Below are positions 12,096-24,019 of a stretch of DNA of 64,000 bases, one piece after another. The stretch covers positions 1 through 64,000 of the forward strand of contig JAODTK010001122.1 in the NCBI GenBank assembly GCA_026419785.1. The letters run 5' to 3'. The position numbers were made by a program, and so were the translations under genes. Within the stretch, counting starts at the first letter, position 1. Each line of letters begins with the position of its first letter. The stretch is from Sclerodactyla briareus (Eukaryota > Echinodermata > Holothuroidea > Dendrochirotida > Sclerodactylidae). The notes under the pieces are model-generated. The model made no database searches and was not told the origin of the DNA. It saw nothing but the letters and a program-made list of their open reading frames with translations.

Positions 12096-12459
12096 TAACT
12101 AAAGCAATGAGAGAGTGGCCTAACACCACAACCTATGCTCAGGCTGCCAAACAGTAGTGAAGTCCAACAACAAAAGGACCATAAGACCATGTTATATAAT
12201 CTCATTTGTACTGAACTGGTCTTGACTGTTCTTAAGACAGTCCATGGTGCCCAGCTCACTTCCATTAACATTATTGCCCACTGAATTGTCCACGCCCTCC
12301 TCTCTTCCATTCACATATTTTATCTAGCTGTCCCGGAGAGAAACCATAAGTTATCCAGAAAGGAAGTAGGTGACCCTCTGGTACTCCCCCAGCTTGTCCA
12401 ATTTATAGATATGGTACCCTCCTAATGCACCTTAACATCCACAGTGCTAGGCACAAGGT

Positions 12460-14640
12460 TGGATCTACTAAATGATTACATAATGAAACCCTACAGCCTC
12501 ACGTAATCCTCCTAAATGAACAAACTGAATGAAAATATAAAACTGAAACATCCCAATTCTAAAATATTTAGAGGGAAGTGACCTCCAGAGGGGTGGGGTG
12601 GCCATAGCTTGTCGTAAATATTATATATGCTATTGAAAATAACAAGGCATACCGGACCAACTCTCTCTATTTAAAATACTTATGACCATAAAAATCCATC
12701 AATATAGTTATTATTATAACCCCCCACACAACTATGTTAATCTTAACTATTAACTTATTCAGGACTGGTTATTAATACCATATTATGGGGAGTTAAACTG
12801 TCCTAATAAACATATTGGGTCCCTATGACTTCTCCCTATGGCAGGCACCTCCTGGAACCCCTTTACTATAACCATCTTCAAGTTGAAAAAGAAAATACCA
12901 AAACCAGGAGGAATCCCCAGTATGGCTCAGAAGAATTACTGGATCTAGTAATAGCCTCTAGGAATATTTGCCTCTTCATTTGTCCAAGAAAACGTGGAGG
13001 AAAGCAACGTAAGTGCACCAACTATCTAGTTCTTTCCAGATTTCAACTTGTCAAATGACCCAAACTAACATAAATGAAACTTTTTATAACCTGAAATCAA
13101 CGACTGGGTTCTTTACAGGGAGCTGATCCTCCCGACTTTTATACCCTTGCCGAGGAATTTGAAGGTTTAGTTCCGGGGAGTGTATCCTTAGACGTTTTTC
13201 TAAAAAAAAATGCCTCTAAGACCAGGATGGAGAACTTCGAAACAGCTTGTCACTAAGGCACAACAAGAAAAGGAATAATTGGAACTTGAACTCTGAAATC
13301 ATTCGTTTATAAAGGCAAACGAAAATTGAGGAGGAAATATATTTAACTAGAGACTCATGAGACAATGCAAGTAAATCGCCTTCATATGAATTAAAAAAGG
13401 TCGGTACGGAAACAGAGGATTAATACAGGAATGGATATGTTACGACAATAGAAACCGAATAACCCCTCCCAATTTGGCTTAGGGTCAAAGTTTTACTTTT
13501 AATAATAACCCCTCATTAATCTCGATACCCGCTACGACTGCCGATGGGACCCTTCTCTCCGACCCTGTCGTATATGTTTAACCTATTGCTGACAAAAACC
13601 TTCGAACAATCTCCAAAACCCCGAATAAAGCTTTAATTTCAGAAACAAATTTAACGAAATTATCGGAATGTTAATGAAAACGCCATCTTTGACATGGATT
13701 TTAATATCCCAGACTCCCACACGGATTACATTTTAACAATAAGGACTTAATGAACCATGACGAATTCCTCTACTAGCAACTCCGCTCCGGGTTAGATGGA
13801 GTCCGGTATGTTCACATTAAACACTCCAAAGATGCCAAAGCATGTTATTCTTTCTGCCTTTTTACCTACGGGCTTGTGTGGGGTATTGTCCTAGCCCCTG
13901 GACGAAATCTAAAACGATCTGCTTCCACGCCTGGAAAGTCGCTCAACTCCAAACAACTATCGCCCCCGTACCTTCTCTCCTGTGTGGGGAATCTTTTTGA
14001 GCGACTGGTCAGCTTTAAACTAAGGAGTTTTCTTCTGGAAAAATTAATAATATACTTAATGATAATACGATAATGAATTTAGTATTTTTTATAGCGCCTT
14101 ACATGTGTGACCACATGTGTCCAAAGCGCTTCACATCATTTCTCTTAATAAAATCATTTTGTTTCCGGAAGGGGAGGGCACTTTCATTTCCTTTTGCGGC
14201 TTTCAAAATATTAAAATAGGAATTTCAAAAGAGACAAATTACCACGGGCATTTTTTCCAGATGCGGAAAAAGGTATTCGACCAAACCTGTTTAATGGATG
14301 GCCCTAAGATATACAATTAACTCATCTTGCTTTAAGCAATAATAACGTAAGGCTCCTTTCCTCCTCCTTCCTAATCGGGTCTTGGTTTATATTTCATGGA
14401 CCGGTACTCTAGACCTATTGAACTGGGTGCCGGCACCCCACAGGGGTCAGTACTAACCGCTGCTGTCCTCATTTTATGTGCATGATATACCTACACCGGT
14501 GGTATCGATATCTCTCAATTTCGCGGATATATAGCTATTTGGTGTACCGCGGAAAGCCTACCTTTAACGTGAAGATGATGAAGGGCGCCCTTAGAAAATC
14601 GAAGAATTGGTGCTGCCTCTGGAGAATGAAATAAACCCAA
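12460..14640 (+). pseudogene. LINE ORF2: endonuclease and reverse transcriptase
   Basis: Endonuclease traces lie at about 12460-13060 (LNDYI, MNKLNENIKLKHPNSKIFRG, a GG motif, and LLDLVIASRN.CL). Reverse transcriptase motifs follow in order: PGLDGVRYVHIKHS-like at about 13790-13840; NNYRP then LLSCVGNLFERLVSFKLRS at 13955-14030; a GVPQGSVL equivalent at about 14427-14452; and F-A-D then IAIW at about 14514-14537. The order and spacing fit a LINE ORF2. Multiple frame breaks make it non-functional as read. Confidence 0.8.
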
Positions 14641-15589
14641 CAAAATCAAACTTAAATTCATTTCATAAAAACATAAGTCAATAGGAAGATTCTCCTGAAC
14701 AGATAATCTTTTTCCAAAGACCGCGTGGTAAAGACCACAATCTTCCTGTGATCACCTTCGACTACACCTCTAAAGTTCAAACTTCATATAGACCACGTTG
14801 TCGCTAAAGTACAATATCAAATCATTACCACTGAAAGAATCTTTTCTCAAATACTTTCAAACAATTTTCCAACAATATTACGTTCTATCTGGAATAGGTG
14901 AATTGTTTTCTCACTGCCAGACCACCGACTTCACCCGGCTGAACGTCTTTTATGCAACCCTGAGAAGCCATGATCAAAGCTCCGATCCTACACTCCAAGA
15001 AAGAAGTGTTTGCCGCACCAACACAGTCACGAATAAAGGAAAGAATTTTAACTGTCAATAAGATAATTAATAACAAAGATACAGATCCCCATATCCCAGG
15101 AAATTGATCCAACAGCAGGTAATAAACGTAACCCATCTAATACAATAAAAACGTCGTTTGGGCTGTTTATTTCAGGAGGGGAGTAATCGAGATTGGTTAC
15201 GCGAAATGGGGAGTACTGGGGATGAATATGGTAGTGGTTATTCCGATGATACTTTTTCTTCGTCCGCCCAGCCTCCCCATCCATATCCTCTTTCATTGGG
15301 TATGGCCTCCCATGTACCCGGGGTTGGTTGGATTCTGATTTATTTTTTTCTGGCTTCTGCCCCTCCAACCCGGAGGAGAATTAAAAAAAAAATATTATGG
15401 TTTGTAAGGGGTTTTTTCCTCGGTTTTTCCCTCCCAAAGTGGTCCCCACTTTTTATTTTTTAATTACAGTATATTGGAAAAATACGCTCACATAAAAACA
15501 AACAGCAACATTTATAAGAATCCTATTATCGAGAAGAGGGCAACATCCCGTGTCCTGACCTCCTTCACACCTATTACCAGACAATTTAT

Positions 15590-17799
15590 GGGTAGTGAAT
15601 CACCTTGGACCCTCTTAGCGCCAACCCATGGCGGCGCTCCTCTCAGATGGCAAATTTGCACCCCCAGGAAATGGTCAGCCCTTCCCCAGCGCCCGCCTAC
15701 TGAAGAAAGTCCTGGCTAAAGCCACCGATGGGACAAAAGTATAGTAAATATCCCGAGGTTCAAATTCTGGACAACGATTGTATAATCTCTTTTACATTGC
15801 AATATGGAATACCATGAATGAAACATTGATTATAATTTTCATTGTCTGGTAAACTGAGCCAGTCGTCGGTTGGCCACAATAAGAGTCAGACAGGCAATGC
15901 TCACACCCTGAAGAGCAAACACCACCAGCGAAAGAACGACTTCCGTATTTCAATTGTCATAACTTGATCAAAGTAACCGAGGCGTACCTAAGGCGTCGTC
16001 AGCCCATTGTTCACCTGCGAGCCCTTCTGGTGTGTGCACATTTAGCACAATTTCGACTGTGGTATTTTCTTTTCTAGGGATAACTGTCCTCCTTCAAAGA
16101 GGTATTATGTCTTGCACACGTTTCGCAACGCGTCAGCACTATGCCGTTCAGGCCTACATATCACTATGGTACAAATCAGCCTACGGTACATAGAAACCAA
16201 TTTCACATTGACATTTAGCCTAATTGCGGTATATACCATATCGATATTGAATAATATTAATAATAATAAAATAGTGCGTCGAGGAAGCTGATCGTGATCT
16301 CCAAAGAGCCCCTTAACCGCCCCCGCACGGTCGAGCGCAGTCCTTGTTTGGTTTTGCTATATTGCACTAGATTGCATCAACGACCACCTTTAATACCAAA
16401 AATCTGAAGCTCTAAGATCCACGCGAAATATTTTTCTGAGGGACTCGAGGTTCAGGCGAGCTATATTACACCAATTGCAATCAACGGCTGCCTGGAAATA
16501 CAAAAAAAATTCACACGATACTATGTGATAATATGGAATCGAGCCCAGGATAAATCAAAAGTGAAGGATTACCTCAAATATTTACCGAGTTACCAATTTT
16601 TCGTTGATTGCCCCCGAAATGTGTTAAAACTCACGCGCCCCACGCGTAATAGTAAGTATTGTCGTCGTTAATAGGCCCTACTGAACATGATTACAGGAAA
16701 TTTTACTTCGGCAACTTTTGAGATTGGGGCCATCTCATCTATTACATTTTTTAATGTGGCGAACAAGTTTGCTATTCCACTGCATTAGCTCCTTAAATGG
16801 AAGTGTCATTCCCTCCGTGATTGGGCAGGCCCAATATGCTAAAATCCAATTGTGTGCGCTGAGCGCCAACCCATGGATCCCTAAACTAAAAAAGTAGTCA
16901 TACAAATACACTCAGATTGGAAGAAAAAAAATGACTACATGAAAAAATGTTTATTGTTTTTGGGTCTGTTACTTAACAGTACATCGCAATAATTAATACC
17001 CAAATAACACTACGTGTATTATAATTTAATTTGGATCTGGTAAAAGAAAGCCAGTCAGTCCTGTATCGCCCAATCCAGTGAAGATAATACACAGTATGTC
17101 ATCCATGAGGTTCGCAAGAAAATCATGATATTAAAAACCAGTGTTATCAATCTTCGGAGCAATGTTTACATTGCAACAATAAGTACCCCCAATTTACTGA
17201 TATACCTTTTCATATAATTCGATTGTTCTGCTAAGAGAATTAGTTCAGTCTGGTTGCGCAATGCCATATTTGAAAGACAGCAATCAAGTTCACTCCTGAC
17301 TGATTGCATCACACCACACCGCTCGGGCGACCTCTATTTTCTTACTCTGAATCTCAAGTTACCGAAGCTTAGAGAGCGTCGTCTCGATTGTTCCACTTCT
17401 GAAAGCCTACAATGGTGTGAACCATGCTTGCATTTAATCCCTGCAAGTTACTACTGCAGGTTCAATCGGCAGTGGATACTGTAGCCCTTCTTAGACCATC
17501 GCCGTGGCGTGTGCTCGTTAGTCATTCATAGCCTCATTGGTCAGTTTTCTAAACGAGATCAAGTTCACAGTTTAACGAAACTATCACAGAGCTACCTTCA
17601 GACCATTCTGTCATTCTTATTTCGCGATCGCGAACTAAAATCAAATTCACATTCATATTTCTTACCTCGGGTATACTTCTGGCTATATTACCAATTCATG
17701 GAGAGTCCCCTGACAACCGACTGTGTGTCATAAAGGACCTTACTGTATCACATCGGGGTATTTAGTCACTTACACCACACTGGAATCTACTTTTTGCAG
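15590..17799. repeat. Unit leader, U1 copy
   Basis: About 2.2 kb with no conserved reading frame. It starts with MITE-related DNA (ccaacccatggcggcgctcc) and includes a gcgcggtccctgg-like stretch in its homologues. It also contains a direct repeat: the agccagtcagtcc/tggttgcgcaatgcc module occurs near 15860, 17050 and 17260. Copies are at 25741-28016, 35341-37222 and, rearranged, 43831-46818 and 52871-56312. Confidence 0.65.
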
Positions 17800-17916
17800 T
17801 GGATTATTGGATGTTTCTCCCTCAATCCCTGGGATCTGGGGGGGGCCCATAGGGAGGAGTACTGCACCGGAGACGCTGTAGTTTCCTGGACGTTATCTTG
17901 AGAGATCTTGGCATTG
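17800..17916 (+). CDS. Putative cysteine-containing exon, U1
   Basis: An acceptor (ctactttttgcag) and a donor (ggcattg|gtaagc) bound about 117 nt. Read across the five copies the open frame is DIGCFSSNPGICTREEYC followed by TGDTCSFMDV and an ILRDLGI ending. That gives four cysteines spaced C-x7-C-x5-C-x4-C. In U1 alone the frame is interrupted. It lies about 2.4 kb upstream of homeodomain exon 1 and might be part of that transcript or a separate small gene. I recognise no family. Confidence 0.4.
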
Positions 17917-18772
17917 GTAAGCTAATCTTTCCAGATAATATTTTTTATTTCCAGACATTTCAGATCCCGGTTTAGAGGTTGTTGTACGGCGCGACAAGTG
18001 CACTTCAACTATTTAAAGGTTAATGGTTGAGGGAAATATATGGGGTTACTTATACGGGCTGCCATATCTTTTGATAGTAAACGATACGGAGAATTCGACA
18101 TCGATAAACCGAAATCGCTAACAATGATATGGCAATGTAAAATATGTTCCCGATTATTTGACGTGACGTTATTGAGCGTCACCGTCCATTTTTGTGTGTT
18201 ATGAGAGATTACCGTATATTCACTCTAAAAAAACCTATTTCCGTCCATAATGAGTATCATGAGTCATCACCAACGAAAATGGTATAGAATACGTCCGAAG
18301 AAATACGTTTTTTTTGCGCATGAGAAATTAAAAGAAGAAAAAAACCAATCAGAAATATAATCAGTGTCTGTCATTTAGTGGCTATTAGAAAAGAAAATGT
18401 GTCATCCAGATTGCCCCAATAATTTGGGGAAATCGTAAATTGCCATTCTTCTCTGAGTGAGGAAAAATAATTCGAAATATCACTAGGGTGTCCCGTGAAT
18501 GTTGATACACTTCTCACATTCAATACATGCGCACCCTGCACTACTGCTAATATACGGCTTCATATGCACTTATCGATCCATATGCTGATCGACTCATGAT
18601 ACAGACACTATACGCATTTGACCATTTCTCTTACATGGCTGGGTCCTAAAATTTTACCCCCCCCGCGACTATGGTAAATGTGCACGGTCCTCAAAATGGG
18701 TAGTTATGACCCGGACTGGGTAAAACGAATCCAAGTGGTTACGGGAGACGTGCCCTGCATCAGTGCGTACCT

Positions 18773-19440
18773 GTTTTTTGCATTCAGTGGAGTCCTTTGA
18801 GCTGTTATTTTTAGCGAATATTGCAAGCGCCATATTGCCATATGATGTTCCCTCTGGAGTCAGATCCCCATATTAGGAAGTTAATCTTGCAGCACAGTGT
18901 CTCCCACAACCCATGAGAAAACGTCGTTGGGCTGTGTATTTCAGGAAGAGTATCGGGCGTGGTTGGGGGTTGGCAAATAATGGGAGTGGGGGATGGGAGG
19001 GCTTTTTAGCTTCGGAGAGTTTTTTTTTCCCTTCGTTTTTCCTGCCTCCCCGTCCCTATCCTTATTCAATTTCGGTTCCCCTCCGTCCACGATCCGTGGG
19101 TAGGAGCCAGTATTTGTCCCCTGGTCTCCTTCCCCTGCCATCGGGGAAAAAATAATATATATATTTTGGGGGTTTTCTTTCTCGGTTTTTTTTTCCTCCA
19201 GATGCATCCCCCTTTTTTAATTTAAATTCAGTTAATATGGAAAACCACTCCTAAAATAGCTAGTTTACGGACAATCCATTATAGGAGAAGAAACCCATCC
19301 TGCGTCTTGCCTCCTTACAAACCCATTACATCATCCATAGGGAGGGTGAGGCCATTTTTGTAGGGCGCACATCCCTTGGGTTTCCGACCTCAAACACCCC
19401 CCCCCTCCCCCGCCCAGACAATCTCTCGGTAAGCTGCATT
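18773..19440 (+). mobile_element. Truncated, internally deleted LINE 3' end, U1
   Basis: The copy starts cagtgcgtacctg after ccctgcat and ends near ctctcggtaag before ctgcattcc, so gcat-containing flanks act as a target duplication. It corresponds to the 1.3-kb copies in U2 and U3. About 0.6 kb is missing between a short ggagtc/ccctctgg stretch (about 18855) and agatccccatattagg. The 3' UTR with cctgcctccccgtcccta is kept. U4 and U5 have the empty site near 47680 and 57160. Confidence 0.7.
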
Positions 19441-20338
19441 CCTACCTGTAATGCACCGGGTGTTGCCCAACATAAGAGTGCTCCATTACCCGATACTGGT
19501 TGCACACGGGAACGGTGTTCACGAAACGGAAAGAGGTTTGTAGGCCTACCGCCTTTATATTGTCTCTTATATTTTTTTTTATAGTTGTCTAACTGGTTAG
19601 GACTTCACAGGGTGTTTAAAATGAACGTCCTTCGTCTACCTACCCTAGAAAGGCTTGAAACAGGAAGGCGTATTACTACCATTCTGAGCAAACTTTTGCC
19701 GATAGCAATCGCACTTCGTTGTTGTATTCAGTACAATTATGCTGTTGAAATATCTTTCTAATCTTCTACTGCTCGAATATTCACAAACTAACATCACAAG
19801 GGACACATCACTACTATGACTTCATCTCTCCGGCCAAGAATGACCGTCGTGATATTTGTAGCCTGCCGTTCGCCATTTCAACCACCTTCAGTCACTGTTG
19901 CTGGCTGCCATTGCAGTAAATCGCTTTGTATAAATTATGAGGGTGGAACGTGTATTTCAGTAAATTCTTGGAGGTCCACGTTATTTGATATTTGAATGGT
20001 TTCAATTTCTGCGTCAAGGCAAAGTAACAAGTACATATTCAAGTCACAGCATGCGCTTCTTCTCCACAGATTGTTACTCTTGATCTTACCAAAGATTTTA
20101 TGGTAGTTGTATGGTCCCTGATATTTTCTACAAAACGCAAATTTGTATCGTGATTCCTAGATAGTGCATGGACTGTGCAGTTGTCTCTCCCCCTCCCCCA
20201 TCTCCCCCAAAAAACAATTTTTCTATACTATTATATTATATCACGCCCAAATGTCTTGTCGGGAGATGGATTCACACAGCAAGGTTCTTTTTTATGTTTT
20301 CATTGACACATGTGTTTTTTATTTATTTTGACTCCCAT
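19441..20338. other. Region upstream of homeodomain exon 1, U1
   Basis: This aligns with 30236-31009 in U2 (landmarks gaacaggaaggcg, cgcacttcgttgttg, ctctcggccaagaatgac). A possible acceptor and short exon (tatttcag then taaattcttggaggtccac, about 19961) recur in U2 but the frame closes quickly. No protein is recognised. Confidence 0.4.
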
Positions 20339-20719
20339 AGTGTACCCCTACGCGTCCCTTCTTCCCAGCCACCATCTCGCCTCTATCCACTGACGTACCG
20401 CCGACATCCTCCCTGCCGTTCTTTTCCACCGACAACCGCCGACCGACCGCCCAGTTCGAACGCTTCCGTCGTTATGCCATTCAATCTACGGCGCCTCGAC
20501 CAAGCCTGATGGACCATTACCAGAGGAACTGGGGATGGTTATGTGTCCAACCTGTCACAACCGCAGCAGGCCCACTGTACTCTGTCGCCGACCAGGAGAG
20601 CCATCATCTAACCACGAAAGTTATCTTGAAGGTGGCGTTCACCCAGACCAAGTGGCCAACGCCTGTCAACGTAAATAATCTCAGCCACGATCACCGGGCT
20701 GGATGAAGAAACCATTCGG
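20339..20719 (+). CDS. Homeodomain exon 1, U1 (Ser/Thr/Pro-rich arm plus helices 1-2)
   Basis: The exon follows a pyrimidine-rich acceptor region and ends ACCATTCGG|gtaagc. Its first part encodes a Ser/Thr/Pro-rich segment. The last part encodes the homeodomain N-terminal arm and helices 1-2: KVILKVAFTQTKWPTPVNV, then a TG(L)DEETIR ending. In homeodomain numbering this places L16, F20, W25 and P26 correctly. U1 is the copy that keeps the full TTCACCCAGACC codons at residues 20-23, lost by one base in U4 and U5. One or two small indels separate the two parts. It pairs with the exon at 21762 across an intron of about 1,040 bp. Confidence 0.72.
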
Positions 20720-21761
20720 GTAAGCCACTCTTCGTTATTACAGTTATCAACGTTTCTTTTTCAGTGGGAGGTGATCATGAAATCATTTAGAGGAGAACTG
20801 ATGAGGAAGACTGAGGACACATGATACAAGTGGTGATATGTCGATATTAAACGTTTGTTATAAGACCGACCTATTCGGCGGAGTCAGACTACCGGTATAT
20901 AACACCGGGGTCAGTTACAATAGGTTAAGGTGAAAGCGAATAGAGAACATGTCATTCCTATTAAACATCACGGGTACTGCGATGGTAAGGCTATGCTGAA
21001 AACGATTTTTTTTTTCTCGACAATGGATTAGATGCATAAACAGTATGGTGAGTAAATCGGCGGATCGGATACATATAGTAACTAATGGATAAGGGGACGC
21101 GTTAAAGTGTTTTAAGGAGGTATTCCATACATAACAATCATTTTTGCCATGATGCGGCATGACTGCCGCTTTTGGGGGTTACACATGGTTATTTTGCTTA
21201 CTCGACGCTCGTGCGTTCCATTCAGTTGGAGATGGTTTTTTTATTGCTGCCTGAGCCGTGTCTTATATATCTGCAAGCTAACTCGTAGCTTATTCGGACA
21301 TCTTTCATGTTTATACTTAATGTGGGTTCCCCGAAAGGGGGTCCGCCAATTGACACGATTTACTCGACATTGTGATAACGGTCACAATGTGAGTTCATTT
21401 AGGGCACAACAAGTGTTCGTATAGAATTTTATTCATAGATGTTTCTGCTGAGTTTCGGCTCACGGACGGTCCCCGAAGTGGGTAAGTAAGCCTTTTTGCG
21501 GGTACGCATTCTCCAGGAATGAGCAGTAGTTATGCAGAGGATTCGGGCAGATACGGTTCCCCCTCCCCCGGCCGTCGCGGTGGCGACCCTGATGTAGAAT
21601 CTAGCCCCCCCCCCTTTGTGGCATTGGCGCCAGAGCTTTCCAGGGACAAGACGAGGCCAGGGACATTATATTCCAATCCTTCATACTCAATACAAGAATT
21701 CCAATGTGTACTGCGTGTTACGTTTTTCATCAATATTTTTGTATTCTTCATTTTATTACAG

Positions 21762-21948
21762 GCATGGTTTCTGAGCGAGAGTTTTTTTTATCCAGGAGTT
21801 GAAGCGGGAATTTTTGGCGATGAATCCGAAGGAGAGGACAGATGAGCGCAGGTGAATGACGCATTCAGATGTGATTCATTGGCTTCTCTACATCGGACGA
21901 ACGGACAGGCGGGGACTTAACGAGGGCGCCAGGGTGTGTCCAGGCTGA
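21762..21948 (+). CDS. Homeodomain exon 2, U1 (helix 3 and acidic tail)
   Basis: The acceptor ttttattacag precedes G(A)ATGGTTTCTGAG, the W48-F49-S50-E51 start of helix 3. A T-run follows, then an acidic DESEGED stretch and the shared TGA at 21946-21948. The T-run and a missing T in TTTTCT break the frame here. The call rests on alignment with U2, U4 and U5. Confidence 0.65.
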
Positions 21949-22164
21949 ACCATTGGCGGTGATGGCCGGTCCTATTACAGTGCTGCAAACATTGCAGGGC
22001 GTACGTAAATGAGAGCCGGGGGGCCGTAGCCCTTCCAGGGGGGGTCTAAGCAGGACAGCAATTGATAATAATTATTATCAATAAATATAATATTCAATTT
22101 GTGGGTTTATCCATTCGCTTGAACGCTTCAGCACCTTCTGTATAGAAATATCGTTAGGGAACTG

Positions 22165-22745
22165 CGTGCAGGGGACAAAGATGATAAAACATATTGTCAC
22201 AAATGTTTAAATCTATCAAAAATTATCGCTAGATTTGTAGTTTGAATGGTCGAGCAAATCAATTGCGGGTGATGATGAATCCTTGAAAACATTTTGGTTT
22301 TGTTATGGAATTATATTCTACATCGAACGCAGTTGGTAAGACCTTACTTCGAGTATTTCGTGCAAGGGGCATGGATTATTATTTCGAAAAGATATAAGCC
22401 GCTAATTGGCAAGTTTAAAGGAGGGCCAGCGTAACCCTCAAAAGTCCCACACCCCCCCCCAAAAACTGTCTGCGATTGCCGGGATGAGAAAAGGATTCCA
22501 GAGTTTTTTTTTGTCTTGGTTCTGATTTCAATGGAGGGAAGAGAGATTCGGGTGGTTGTGAGGGGGTTGTTGATTTTGATTCAAGTTCACAATGCTTGTC
22601 ATGGCTTCGGACCTTCCTCTCGGGACAATTCTTTGTCCCCAAGATCCCTCCACTGTTACCACTAAAAGGGGTCATTATATGCATGGTACGGGCTAACAAG
22701 TTGACACCACCCGAACTGGCTGTTCTAAGAAACCCGACATAGTGG
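22165..22745 (+). mobile_element. LINE RT C-terminal fragment, U1 copy a
   Basis: Same fragment as at 9030-9560: a VRPYLEYFVQ-like block near 22335-22365, then rgh-like and aacaagttgacacc landmarks near 22690. It starts about 220 bp after the homeodomain stop, so it could form part of the 3' UTR. Confidence 0.65.
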
Positions 22746-22775
22746 CGTGCCACGGTGGGTGTGCGGGCGGGGGAA

Positions 22776-22803
22776 GGGGGGGGGGGGGGGGGGGGGGGGG
22801 GGG
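22776..22803 (+). repeat. G28 homopolymer
   Basis: An uninterrupted run of 28 G follows the gtgtgcgggcgggggaa stretch. The same place in U5 has 33 G (60804-60836). Such runs can form G-quadruplexes and are also prone to length errors in sequencing. Confidence 0.9.
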
Positions 22804-23129
22804 CGCGTGTGGGAGGTCATCCAGTGGTTTATTTTTGCGACATGAACGGAGGAGGGAGGTCAAGTTGTTGTTTCAAGTTTACTCGAGGCGGCATAGGCCG
22901 CCGTTCGTCGTTTTTTAAAACTGTGACGTCACTTTACGATACTGAGGGACGCCTGTGTAATTTATGGTATCTACTCATGATATTACATACGTCAATCAGT
23001 GCTTCGAACATTATTCGTTTTTTTCAAATTTGTCGATTTGTAAGTGCTGTGCGAAGAGAGAGGGAGGAGAGAGAGAGATAATAAATCGAAACGAAAAAAA
23101 CTATTTTATGAGTTGTGAGTATTAATTTC

Positions 23130-23500
23130 GAACCTGCGTTGCAGGGGACCCAGATAATAAGGTGCATTCATTATTTCGAAAAGATAAAGAGTAAGGGAGA
23201 ACGTTCAAAGAGGGCTGCTAAGGAATCAAATCAATGGTCTGCGATTTGTCGTCTGAGGAAAGATTAGAGCGTCTTGTCTGATGTCAATTGGAGCGAAGAG
23301 ATATTTGGGTGATCCTTGATTCATCAAGTTCAAACAAATTGTCAATGGCTGTCGATGTGACCCCTCTGCCTCTCGACTACTTCTTCTGATATTCCTATTG
23401 TTACCACTTTAAAAGGGGTTATTAGCTCGAAGTACGGGCAACAAGTTGACACCGCACCGACCGACTTGGGTACCTAAGACCTACATAGTGGCGGTGTGCA
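23130..23500 (+). mobile_element. LINE RT C-terminal fragment, U1 copy b (shortened)
   Basis: This is a second copy of the same LINE segment. It begins with the ctgcgttgcaggggacccagataataa landmark, then jumps to cattcattatttcgaaaagat and continues to the acaagttgacacc end near 23440. An equivalent second copy exists in U5 (61135-61640) but not in U2. Confidence 0.65.
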
Positions 23501-24019
23501 TGCACGGTGGTGTGGGCGAGGGGGGGGGGGTGGTGGGGGGGGGGGGTCCGTAGGGGGGGGGGGGGGAGGGGGGGCCTTGGAGTTTTGCAGGGGTATCCTT
23601 CGTGGTTAGCGACAGTGAACGGAAGGAGGGAGATGTCGGGGAGGAGGGAGAAGGGGAGGGAGGTCGGTCAACGTTGTTAAAGTTTACAAAGAGCGGCATA
23701 GAAGCCGGCTTTTCTAAAACGAACCCCCCCCGCACGACTTTACGATAATGAGGGACTCCTATGTCATATGGTCTGCTCATGATCGTACATACGCCACAAT
23801 CCGACTTCGAACATTATATTTCATTGCAAATTGGTTCGATTGGTAGTGTGTGTGCGAGGAAAGAGAGATGGAAGAGAGATATAATTCGCAACCGCAACAA
23901 CATTTATTGCGTTGTTATAATACTTTCAAACGTATCTTTATCCTCTCATTCCCATGGATGCCACACTGTGCTTCAGTCTCACCGCAAGGGTCATCCGGAA
24001 ATATGAATGGCTTATTGAA

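Larger units (their letters stand above)
11672..15580 (+). mobile_element. Jockey-like LINE, nearly full length, between U0 and U1
   Basis: This 3.9-kb non-LTR retrotransposon carries ORF1 zinc knuckles, an AP-type endonuclease and a reverse transcriptase, all on the plus strand. It splits sequence that is continuous in other units: tcaattgtat (11661-11670) on the left and acaatttatg (15581-15590) on the right form an imperfect target duplication. Its last kilobase (about 14530-15570, including the 3' UTR with cctgcctccccgtcccta-like DNA) matches the truncated LINE copies in U1-U3. The 5' end falls in ORF1, so it is mildly 5' truncated. Many indels break both ORFs. Clade assignment rests on CCHC knuckles plus RT motifs; a close CR1-group relative is possible. 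Confidence 0.8.

Noticed and set aside
20168-20338. 5' part of a 113-codon ORF as coding sequence for the homeobox gene
   Set aside because: It lies upstream of the conserved acceptor; only the part from about 20339 aligns with the other copies as exon.
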